Part shown: piece by piece, positions 21,492 through 31,612 of the stretch
How the letters are laid out: every line of letters starts with the position of its first letter
Position numbering within the stretch: the first letter of the stretch is position 1
Assembly (NCBI GenBank): GCA_917880885.1
Contig: OU862908.1
Span: 49,311,819 to 49,375,818, forward strand
DNA: 64,000 nucleotides
Direction of reading: 5' to 3'
From: Limnephilus marmoratus
Lineage: Eukaryota > Arthropoda > Insecta > Trichoptera > Limnephilidae
Notes under the pieces: model-generated
Told to the model about the DNA's origin: nothing
Databases searched by the model: none
What the model saw: only the letters and a program-made list of their open reading frames with translations
Translations under genes and position numbers: made by a program

Positions 21492-24400
21492 TGGCTGCTA
21501 TAGATAAAGTGAGGGTGATTGTTGTGGGAGATTCTGGTACATATTTTGTTGTTTTTATAAATTTACTGTGGATGATTAGTTATATTTTTGCTGTTTCTTT
21601 CGAGAGATCCGCAACGCAACCACACTAGCCGCCACCATTGACAGATAGGCAGGTTGGCCAACCTAACTTTCGATAAACAATGAAATTAACATAGAAAATT
21701 TAAAAAAGAAAATCAAATAATAATAAAATCTCAGTGACTGAGTGGTTTATAATACATATAAGAAATGAAACATTATCCGATTGTTCGCTGACCGCAAACA
21801 AAAATCTACAAAATAAGTTTTATAAATAATACTTCACAATGAAAATGATAACACCCGCATTGATATATAATTCAATGAACACCTGTACAAAAAATGTGTC
21901 AAATTATGTGCTGGTATAGAACCTTCATGCATTTCAGGTGTCGGGAAAACTTCTTTGACTCATCTTATAACTCAGAATGAGCCTTTGACTTCTCCTGGCT
22001 GGACCATTGGTTGTTCCGTTGAAGTAAAGCTGCACAAATACAAGGAAGGCACCCCGGCGCAGAATACTTACTTCCTCGAGCTATGGGATGTGGGAGGGTT
22101 CAGCAACCACAGAAATGCCAGAGGGGTGTTCTACCAGCCGACTCACGGTAAAAGAATTTGATATGTATATAGTTTATATTTATATATATACATAGTTTCT
22201 TTAGAATAAAAAACCCCATCAAATACAGTTATTCACTTAACAATCACAGTTTAATGTCAGTATCTGTAATAAGGGACCTCGGAATAACCTTCGACACTAA
22301 ACTACTATTTACTAACCACATTGATATCATTACTAATAAAGCTATGAAAATGCTGGGTTTCATTCTAAGACTATGTAAAGATTTCAAAAACATTCATACA
22401 TTTAAATTACTATATACAACTCTGGTTAGGAGTCATTTGGAGTATAATTCCCCCATATGGAACCCTTTCTACAAAAGTCACGCAAACTCCATTGAAAAAA
22501 TCCAACGCAAATTTCTCAGATCAATTAATTTCAAATTAGGAATTCCCTTGGATGACATAAACTATGATTCTCTATTACAAAAAATGCGACTCTTATCGTT
22601 AAAAGATAGAAGAATACTCAATGATCTTATTTTTTTATTTAAAATAAACAATAACTGGTTTGACTCCCCTGAATTGGTCTCTTTAATAAATTATCATGTA
22701 CCTAGTAGAACAACTCGACTGAAAACACCTTATTATTGCAACAATACTCTCAGTAATGCAGAACAAAATTCAATAATACATCGTTTACACTCTTTAGGTA
22801 ATGAATTTGCTCATATCGATCATGCCGGAAGTCTGTCTTCATACAAAAGATGCATTAGACAAAATTTATCTGCTAGTACTACCACGTAATCATAATAAAT
22901 ATAATCATGTAACCATAATATTATGTCCTACCACCTACCAGTATGCACTCTAATACCTATGGATTAGAAACATATCATAGGTACCTACTTTTCATATCGC
23001 ATTGTATACTCCGTAATACCTTTCTTTTATTTGTTGAAATTTTATATTATCTTCAATATATGGCTCCTAAGACCATTTCTTACTGTTTACTTGTCATACT
23101 TTTTTTTTTATATTTATAACTTTTGTACTTTATTATTTATAACTTTTGTACTTTATTATTTATAAAGGTAAACTTATAGTCTAAATTATTTCCTGCCTTT
23201 CAACTTTTTATTTTAACTTTTTACTTTTACATTATACTTTATATTTTATAGTTTACACTTTTACTTTATACTTTCATTTTATACATCTTAATTCTATTTA
23301 CTACTCATTACCTTAACTTCTTTTTTTACCTTTTGTTTTTATATTTAACTCTACATTTATATGTCACTTTCTCATGTTATTGTAGTTTTGAAATAAATAA
23401 ATAAATAAATGTATTTTAATTTTAAAGGTACCTAGTGTGTATTCCCAGTCCTCCTCACTACGGATTACTGTTCCGAGGAGGATTGTAGGTTATTGTGTTT
23501 GTGTTACATCTTCATTTTCTCTTCTTCAAGTTTGTAGACTTCATGTTTGAGGATTTCGTGATCTTCATGTTTACAATAAATAATCCCATGGTCCTGCAAT
23601 AAGGAACTCCAGTCCCTTTTTAATTTTTTTTTCTCAGGTTAAACGTCACATACGTTATAATCTACACATTCACAGATGGCGCCAATAAAATTATTTTAAG
23701 CCTTTCTTGGAAGATTTGGGTTTTTTTATGGACAAAACTATTTATTTATATTCGTATTGAATATGTACTGGCACAAACAATTAATTCACCTCAATATTTT
23801 AAGGGAAAACCTGCAAAAAGTAATAAAAACATGAAATAATTTAATTGGCGCCATCTGTGAATGCGTAGATTATAACGTGCGTTAACCTTAAGGTTAAATG
23901 TCAGGTTAAAGAGAAGCTGAAAAATTCAATTTTGTATCGGTGACTCATTCCAATATTGTATTTTTCAGCCTTTGTTGAAAGATTTGGGTTTGTTTACGGA
24001 TAAAACTATTTATTTATATTCATATTATATATGTACGGGCGCAAACAATTAATTTACCTTAATATTTTAAAGCATGACGTTCAAAAAGTATTAAAAACCT
24101 AAAATAATTTAATTGGCGCCATCTGTGAATGCGTAGATTATAATGTGCGTGACGTTTAACCTTAATGGCCCAACAAGTGATACTTAAAATAATTCTATAA
24201 AATCTACTCTTTCACAGATGGCGCTAGTTTAGTTATTTTAGAAAAAAAGACACTTTTTGCAAGTTATTCTAATATTAAGATGAATTAGTTGTCTGCGGCC
24301 GTATACACACAATATGAATATGAATAAATAGTTTTTGTCTATAAAGTAACTCAATTCTTTCATGAAAGGAATACAAATACAATATTGGATTGAGTCACCG

Positions 24401-27400
24401 ATACATACCAAGTCCCATTTTTAGGGTTTATTATTAGGTTTTATATAAAGTCTTTAGTGACTATCAAATAATTTTAAAATATTGCCAGGCTTTTGATTCT
24501 TTGGCAACTCTCTCAAATTTGATTTGTGTTACATATACGGTATACATATACCTTTTTGACTTGATTTAATTTAACTTTGTATACATGTGCCTCTATATTT
24601 TATGTATAAGCTGTTTGTCTCTTACAAAACAAAAAATATATATTGACTGAAAGATTATTTTGTGTTCAAAGGTATGATTCTGGTCCATGATCTCACCAAC
24701 CGGAAAAGCCAACAGAACCTACAGAAATGGCTGACAGAAGTACTGAATCGAGAGTCGGGAGGGAAATCATCCAATGTGGATGTCGATCCTGAACAATTTG
24801 TCGGAACTACTCAAGTAGGTGCCTGCATTCAGTGACGTAGCTAGCATGGGTGGCACCCGGGGCGGATAACGCGGTGTCACCCCCCCATTAGAGTGTCACC
24901 TCGCCACCGGGTGGCACCCGGGGCGGGCCATCCCGCCCTTTGCTACGCCACTGCCTGCATTATCTAAAAGCCACAAATAAGTTGATTAATATTATTTTTG
25001 TATTACATATTTTATTAATACGTAACTTTACCACCTCTGTGGTAGAGGTGGGTAAGTTCTGCATTTTTCCGGAAGCCTCCGAGACTTGCTTCCTTTTAAA
25101 AGTACACGAGTTCTAGGAGCAGGTCCCGGGTCCGAGTTCTTAGGTGCGGACTGGGCACTGGGTATTGTTGCCGCGCACCGAAACGGGACGTACGGGTTCA
25201 AAGAACTCGGAACCAGGACCTACTCGTAGAACCCACACGATAACTCAGAACCCCGGAGTCGGACAAGACCCGCACGAGGACTAGGACCCATTCATTGTAG
25301 GTACATTCAATGTAACTACATTGCACGGTCTTTTATTGAGAATTTAAATAAGTATATTAATAAGCTGTAATGCTTTACTATAAACTATTATTTTATAATG
25401 CACGTCACCCGTTGATTAACGATACCAGATAAGACGCTCTAATTAAAAACGACTCCGTATCTAGCCGAAGCGGTCACGCACGTGTATGTCGATCAACGGA
25501 CAGCGACCGAATGAACGCCCAGGCCCAGCCCACGTCTCGTGACCCAAGGGGAAGTGTCGAGTGTTCAACGGTTCACGCAGTTCCGAGAACTACCGAGACC
25601 CGCGACTCATGAGTGGAATGGTGAGTGACGCCGGACGGTAGTTCGTGGTTCCTGCTACTCAGTACTATTCATTAGCACCGGAGTACTCGCGGAGCAAGCC
25701 GGCGGCCACGGGGTGAGTCAGGAATGTATCGTAGTTCGTGAGTCCGGGAGTGGGCGGAATGAATGGATTGTGTCGCGATTCACGACATTCACGTAGCTCG
25801 GAACAAGGCGCTTGGGTTTAAAGGAACCCGGGACTTGTATTCGAGTGCCTAGTGGCTAGGAAAGCCGGCCCCGCGGCGCCGCGGTTTTCGCGCTTCGGCG
25901 TTGAGTTGCTCGGGGACCGCCGGATTTATTTGGATGCGAGTACTGGGACTGGGCCGGGTTCTCTGGGAGTAGTCGATTTGAAAAAGGAGTGGGAGTAGGA
26001 ACCGCTTCCCGCAAAGGAGCGGATCACACGAGCCCATTCCAGCTGAACTGACACATCGCTACTCTGTGGTGGAGGATTAAAAGCTTGAAATCTTGGACAA
26101 TGATTCAATTCAATTTATTCATTTTTTAAATATTACAAAATTACAATTTCAAAGCGTTTTTAAAAGAGAAAAATATTTTAGATGAGATAAACAGATTTAC
26201 ACTAACAGCTACAAAGCCCGTTTGAATTGTGCTTCTTTGATGTTAAACATATCGATATTCGAAGTGATTCTATTTAACAACAATAATGCTCTCCTGACTG
26301 GCATAACCATTATTTATTAGATTATAACGTATGCTACGTTTAACCTTAAGGTGATACTTAAAAAAATTCATAATCTTCTCTTTCATAGATGGCGCGAGTT
26401 TAATTACAAGTACATCTTAAAGTATAGTCTGTCAAAAAAGTAGAAAATATAAAAACTTGAACTACTAAATTTGTAGACTGGCAACACCAATTTAACTGTC
26501 AAATATTTTTTTGAAGTGCAATGACACTGAATGTATAGAACACAGTAAACCACATTTTAAAAAACATTTTTTCTTCATGACACAAAATTGATTTAAAGGT
26601 GTTTTATAAAGCGATTTGCTTTAGTTTAATTTAACATAAATAACAATAGATAGATAGAAAGGAAGAATCACTAATGGTGAGTTTAGTAACACTACTTTTA
26701 GATCTGAATGAGTTAAATATATTCAGATCTAAAGTTAGAGACATGATCTAAAGCCCAGGCAAGGCTAGGTACTTTATCTAGTATTAAATAAATGTGAGCA
26801 ATTTCTAAACTGTGCTTTATATTTTATTACATTATAGTTATTCTTCATTATGCTAACACAAAATTGCAAAGGTATAATAATAATATACCTATAATCAATT
26901 CTAATTTTGATATCGGCGGGTATCTATACTGCAATGAAAAAATATTTTTTCCACTATTATGCCTTTTTAATTTTTTATAAAAATATAGGTTACACAGCTT
27001 TACTTTAACACCATGAGTTATGTGTTTAGTATTGCCATTTGAACAACAGTGGCGCCCTCTTATATTTTCTACTCTTATTTGACAAACTGTAGATTATGAA
27101 TTCTTAGATTTTTAGTATCACCTTATCAAAGTATTCAAACATGAATGGTTAGAACAAGTAGATTCTTATAGAGCAGGCCGTGAGCCAAACGGCGCCTGGC
27201 GCTGTTAGGGGTTAGTTATTATTAGCCCCGTGGCACCTTGAATCCTTGGCGTTTTGGCAAGTCAGCGCCCGAAGCGGATTGCTTTAATTGCGCCTGCACA
27301 GGGCCTGCCTTGGGTTCACAATTTAATTGTCTTTTAATAACAGTAAATTTTATTTTTATTTTTAGATTCCAATTTTGGTTATAGGAACCAAATGGGACTT

Positions 27401-30238
27401 GGCTGAAAAAAAACAGAGAGTCAATCAGTTAAGAATGGCGGGAAGTATTGCAGAGCAATGCGGAGCAGATGAAATATTTGTAAATTGTCATCAGACGAGG
27501 TAATTTTATTGAGCTAATTGTTGAAAAGTAAAAGTTTTTAAACATGTTTTTTTAATTAAAAAAAAAAAAATAACATTGAATAGGTTTTCTATATTTGTTT
27601 TCTATAAAATTAACCAATACATATAATATACAATTAACCAAAATGTATATAATATATAATATTAGTGGTAACAATACCTCCCTAATTGAGAAATTCTCGT
27701 GTTTAGAGAGGGAGCACTATCATATTGACAGTACTATACATACTTAACAGTTGTTACAAATTGAATGTATGTAGATCAATTTTTTTTTATACATAATGAA
27801 TAATAAGTTGGCATTTTTGTACATAATGGAAAATTTTTATACATAATGAAAATATAAGTTGACATTTTTTTTGTACATAATGAAACATAATGTGAATTTT
27901 CATACATATAGAAAATATTAGTTGACATTTTTTGTTCATAATGGAAATATAAGTTGGCATATCGTAACACACGCCTAAATCTAGTTAAAAGTAAAATGTT
28001 TTTTAAGTTTTTGTTTTAAAAATTCATAATTCCTTTCGGATTGTTTTTCTTTAGGGAGTTTGTTAAAGAATTTTATGGCCGAGTATGTGTAATGATGTTG
28101 GGCTGTTGTTGTATTAAGTTTTGGGATTATTATTTGTCCTAAGGTTCTCGGCCTGGTGCTAAATGACTTTGTTGTTAGTTTATCTTTGTGGATTTGAAGT
28201 AATGCATTTTTTTGATAAATTTTATTTAGTGGTAATACTTTGAATTCATCGAATAATTTTTGGGTTTATATTTTTCATTGAAATCCACCATTTTCATAAC
28301 AAATTATTATATCTATATGCTGTAATATTATGGTACAATTAAATACAATGATTTATTACGACGCATTATTTTTATTGTTGTCTAATAATATTGTAATGCT
28401 TATAATCTAATTTATTTTTACAGATCTTTAGCTCCTGGGAACTCCAGTGCTGTGAAATTGACTAGATTTTTTGATAAGGTACTTAAGACATTTTCATAAC
28501 TTGAGGGAAATTGTTTTCCTCAGGGCCTCCTGTGAGCGCTATTGAATGTGGGTGGATTTCTACCTTCCCTCATATCTTTTCCTTCCCAGAACTTCCTCTC
28601 CTTCCTTTCCTAAAAAGACCTCTAGAAAGCTTCACCAAAGATAACATAGACCCCGAGGGAAATTGTTTTCCTCAAGGTCTTCCTGTATGGAAAGCTATTG
28701 TAAAAAAAGGGTTGTCAATTTAAATTTTTTTCAACAAATTTACTTAATCTTACAATACAGCACAAATATTTGTGAAAATTCTGTCTTTCTGTCACTTTAC
28801 GGGACGTCAAATGGCGAACCATCGTTATTTATTGAATTAGCTCTAAAAAAGAAATTAGATACACAATTCTTTCCCAGCCAACTGTTCTTTCAATATCTGT
28901 ATTATTTTGTTAATTTGTAGAATTGTTAACCTCAACACAGGCTTAGTGAGGTTATAAATTGTAAACATTTTACCTGCAGTGTAAAGAAACAAATTCACTA
29001 TAGAGCCCGGTAATAATTCTTTGAATTTTTATTTTATCTAACACTGTCATGAAAATAATAAAATCAATTTTAACATTATTAACCATAAAGCAACATATGT
29101 AGATAATAATATTTAATCATATTTTTTCAAATTATCCGGTTTCACACAAACATTCCGCCTGTCCAATGGCAGGTACGCTGTTTAGTAACAATTCCTTTAT
29201 CAAATACCAATTTCGCAGTTGAACTATCAGCAAAACAACAATTTGCAAGGACAGTTATTTCCCTGTTGGACATACCTTTTGACACACACATCCGACTTAC
29301 CCACCGTTATTTGTTATTGAAAAAAAACCTATGCGAAGGGATTGAACAATGGGATGGGATAGATAGATACAGTGGTCTAGCCTTTCGACGCGGCGACTTC
29401 AGTTAGGATGGATTGTTTCAAAAAAATTGACGGATTCATTAAATATTTGAAGTGAATTTTCACGTTCTGCGTAAGTTCTATTCAAGTTCTATTATTATAT
29501 CATTATAGTTGCTTCATAAAACTGAAATAATCATAGAACTTACACAGAACATAAATAAAATTAACTTCAAGTATTTTGATGAATCCTTCAACTTTTTTTA
29601 AACAACCCGTCCTTAGTATTGGACAAACCAGATGTATGTACGTAATATGTAGATGCCTTATCGATGTGTTCTTCCGTGCTTCTTTGAAAAATTGATGCCA
29701 TTTCAGTAGATCGGGAGATGAAGAAAGTAGTAGTATAATTCACCCGAAGGAAAACTTGATATAGCATTTAATGTCACTTACAACCAAAATAAGCAATTAA
29801 TTATTAAAATATCATAGATTAAGTAAAAAAATAAACCCAAACTAAGAATATCATAACCTATTTTGAATTAAACAAAAACTATGTTCTTTGTTTAGGTTTA
29901 TTTTTTATTTAATCTGTGATATATAAAACAAAATGGGTTCTTAGTTTGGATTTATTTAAGAAAAATTAACATAGGAATTAACACTCAAGAAATAACTATT
30001 TCTGATATTACACTGCAGAAATCTTATTTTCCATTTTGGTCCTGGAATTTAAAATTTAAAGCACTTTTTGTAATATTTTTTCCAGGTTATAGAGCATCGG
30101 TACCACTCCAGAGATGGAACGAGTCCTTTTGTAGAGAAGAAGAAAATGACATCTCCATACGTGTCTCCCTATTCGTCTCCCAATACTAGCAGCTACTCTT
30201 CACCTTTATTGAGTCCAAAATTCTATCATATGGACTAA
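21491..30238 (+). CDS. RABL3: Rab-like protein 3 (6 coding exons)
   Basis: Coding exons: 21491-21536, 21938-22147, 24672-24814, 27366-27499, 28424-28478, 30086-30238. All introns are GT-AG and the product is 246 aa (human RABL3 has 236). P-loop GDSGVGKTSL starts at residue 13. Next come the RABL3-specific GWTIGCSVEVKLHKYKEGTP, G3 WDVGG at 65-69, ILVHDLTNRKS, G4 TKWD at 141-144 (canonical TKxD), and the LAPGNSSAVKLTRFFDKVIE block. The tail is Ser/Pro-rich (SPYVSPYSSP...) and ends KFYHMD, with no prenylation cysteines, as in the family. It is an atypical small GTPase; the vertebrate protein dimerises and has roles in development and lymphoid cells. Introns 2 to 5 are full of mobile elements, but the frame is intact. 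Confidence 0.96.
22193..23412 (+). pseudogene. 5'-truncated LINE 3' fragment (same family as 7870)
   Basis: It starts within the RT thumb at SFFRIKNPIKYSYS and stays open to 22889. Colinear matches to the 7870 copy include DLGITFDTKLLFTNH versus [15 protein letters not shown], and LVRSHLEYNSPIWNP versus [15 protein letters not shown]. The RT catalytic core is missing. The 3' UTR ends in AAATAAATAAATAAAT near 23412. It lies in RABL3 intron 2, same strand, beginning about 45 bp after the exon-2 donor. Confidence 0.88.
23636..24164. mobile_element. Two joined partial palindromic MITEs
   Basis: Unit 1 (23636-23893) has arms like those at 2772-3211 but has lost its central loop and much of the left arm. 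Unit 2 (about 23893-24164) retains the loop and right arm. They join at TTAACCTTAAGGTTAA, a head-to-tail contact of two element ends. A further diverged copy continues to about 24410. All are in RABL3 intron 2. Confidence 0.75.
24830..24953. mobile_element. 124-bp hAT MITE beside the exon-3 donor
   Basis: The termini CAGTGACGTAGCTAGC and GCTACGCCACTG are inverted repeats. CCTGCATT flanks exactly on both sides (24822-24829 and 24954-24961). The interior is GC-rich, with GGTGGCACCCGGGGCGG repeated. It begins 15 bp after the last base of RABL3 exon 3, leaving the GTAGGT donor intact. Related GC-rich debris lies at 46150-46210 and 47910-48030. Confidence 0.93.
25043..26061. mobile_element. 1019-bp hAT element, GC-rich, exact 8-bp TSD
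   Basis: The termini TAGAGGTGGGTAAGTTCTGC and TGACACATCGCTA are flanked by CTCTGTGG on both sides (25035-25042 and 26062-26069). It is the long relative of 11640-12021; both end with AAAAAGGAGTGGGAGTAGGA-like text near the right terminus. It has no recognisable transposase. It lies in RABL3 intron 3, 81 bp after the 124-bp hAT MITE's TSD. Confidence 0.92.
26425..27089. mobile_element. TA-flanked MITE, copy 1 (665 bp)
   Basis: The terminal inverted repeats (left TAGTCTGTCAAAAAAGTAGA, right ending CTCTTATTTGACAAACTG) run about 30 bp and continue into AAAATATA. TA flanks both sides (26423-26424 and 27090-27091), as for Tc1/mariner derivatives. It has no coding capacity. Copy 2 is at 49263-50970. 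It is nested inside another TIR pair, TAAGGTGATACTTAAAA near 26352 and TTTTTAGTATCACCTTA near 27125. In RABL3 intron 3. Confidence 0.85.
27788..27962. repeat. Degenerate tandem repeat
   Basis: Four to five imperfect repeats of a unit containing TACATAATGAAAATATAAG followed by TTGACATTTTT. Spacings are irregular, so this is a degraded minisatellite and not an ordered array. It lies in RABL3 intron 4 (27500-28423). Open frames through it are simple read-through of the repeat. Confidence 0.65.
28500..28715. mobile_element. SINE family A-like fragment
   Basis: It contains two copies of GAGGGAAATTGTTTTCCTCA with GG following, the palindromic block found in SINE A at 14015-14040, plus CTTCCTTTCC-type pyrimidine text. 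Head and tail are missing. It starts about 20 bp after the exon-5 donor of RABL3 (28479). Confidence 0.5.
29405..29618. mobile_element. Palindromic MITE
   Basis: Inverted arms of roughly 80 bp: TTTCAAAAAAATTGACGGAT ... CTGCGTAAGTTCTAT, and on the reverse strand TTTAAAAAAAGTTGAAGGAT ... CTGTGTAAGTTCTAT. Similarity is high but imperfect. It is in RABL3 intron 5. The target duplication was not resolved. Confidence 0.7.
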
Positions 30239-30707
30239 CTTTATAAGTTTAAAATTTAAGGTTTGAAGATCACTGTCAACTAATTTTTTGATGGTTTACA
30301 ATCAGTCATCCTTATTCTTTAAAATGTTTGATGAAAAAATTATGTTAAATTCTTAAGTGAAGACTGTTAAATACTGTCATGCATTTCCAAAAATTACTCC
30401 ATTTTTTATGCGTGATATTGATTGAAATTATAACAGACGTATCCAACTGTGAAAACCTTTGAAGTTATTTTGCACATAAGAGTCTACGAAGTATATATTC
30501 CAGTTGAAATTTTCACCGCATGGCCTAACGTACAGTGTACAGTGAAACTCACACAATATAAGTTTACATGAGAAATACGTTTTTACGCCAAAGTTAAGCC
30601 TTTTACTGGAGTATTGGCCGATAAACAAGTCATACAAAAAAGCGCACCTACTGATTGGTGGTTAGCAATATATATTATGAATGAATGTGTAACTGAAGAA
30701 GAATTGA

Positions 30708-30875
30708 AATAATCTGTTAAATAAACTGCTAATTGCAGTTGCTTCTTCTGCTGGGATTGAAAGAATATTTTCGGCATTCAATTTGGTGCACAGTAAAATA
30801 AGAAATAGATTAGGCAATGAGAAGGCGGGTAAATTAGTCTTCCTTTTGAAAAGACTACATTTGGATAAATCATGA
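30708..30875 (+). pseudogene. hAT transposase C-terminal relic (second subfamily)
   Basis: The frame reads LLIAVASSAGIERIFSAFNL followed by VHSKIRNRLGNEKAGKLVFL and a stop. It is the hAT dimerisation segment of the ASSAGxERIFSxxGxVHSKxRNRLG type, distinct from those at 17340 and 61712. Upstream, PTDWWLAIY-like residues occur in another frame, showing frameshift decay. No TIRs or TSD could be paired. It lies about 470 bp downstream of the RABL3 stop, so it may overlap its 3' UTR. Confidence 0.82.
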
Positions 30876-30947
30876 AACCAATGTAAACAAGATACCCAAA
30901 TGGTTTAATTTCATTGTTAATATTATTACTGTTAAGTCTATTTAATT

Positions 30948-31151
30948 AACCCCCGACACAAGGAGAGGTGTTATAAGTTTGACGTATCCGTGTGTCTCTC
31001 TGTGGCATCGTAGCTCCTAAACGAATAGACCGATTATGATGCGGTTTTTTTTGTTTGAAAGCTGACTTGATTGAGATGTTTCTTAGCTATAATTCATGAA
31101 AATCTGTTCAGGCGTTTCACAGTCATCAGCTCTTTTTTGTGTCAGGGGTTA
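30948..31151. mobile_element. TAACCCCCGACACAA-type MITE
   Basis: The ends TAACCCCCGACACAA and TTTGTGTCAGGGGTTA are inverted repeats about 200 bp apart. The interior includes GGTGTTATAAGTTTGACG and ATAGACCGATTATGATGCGG. I recognise this wording as a very common lepidopteran repeat, from memory of such genomes and not from a search. Confidence 0.75.
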
Positions 31152-31400
31152 CTTAAAATTTTGAAAATTTTACTTATTTTCATAGTTGTTGATTTTTTAT
31201 TGAATAAGCAAATTAAAACTATTGCTAGTGTTAAAAAAAATAATCTCCAAGCACATTTCCTATTGCAGGTGGGTTGGAATAAATTTATTTAAAAGACAAA
31301 CCCCTACCTTTTATGCTCTTTTATTATGTTTGTTAACTTTTTATTGTTATAATGTTCAAAAATGTTTGTGTACAGTAAAATGTTAAATAAATAAAATGAC

Positions 31401-31612
31401 CGGTCAGTGGTTGAGTGGGCATTGCGCTTGGGTCCCACCCGAGCGTCGCGTGTTTGATTCCTCGGCTGGCTAAGTCCTCCATCACAACACAAGCAACATT
31501 TTCGGCTTTCTGTGGTGGTAGTAGGAGATTTTCAAACATTGTTGGGTTATTCGTAACCCGGGAATGTTTGTCTTTCTTTAATTTAAAAAAAAAAAAATAA
31601 AATAAAATAATG
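31401..31612 (+). mobile_element. tRNA-derived SINE, family B
   Basis: The head has an A-box-like GTCAGTGGTTGAGTGGGC and a B-box-like GTGTTTGATTCCTCGGC. A roughly 100-bp unrelated body follows, ending in an A-rich tail (AAAAAAAAAAAATAAAATAA). It differs from SINE family A in head and body. The sequence is not a functional tRNA gene. Confidence 0.75.

Noticed and set aside
27788..27962. CRISPR-like array
   Set aside because: The repeats are imperfect and irregularly spaced with no unique spacers, and the genome is eukaryotic.
31401..31475. tRNA gene
   Set aside because: Same reasoning: tRNA-like head of a SINE with an A-rich tail and no acceptor stem.
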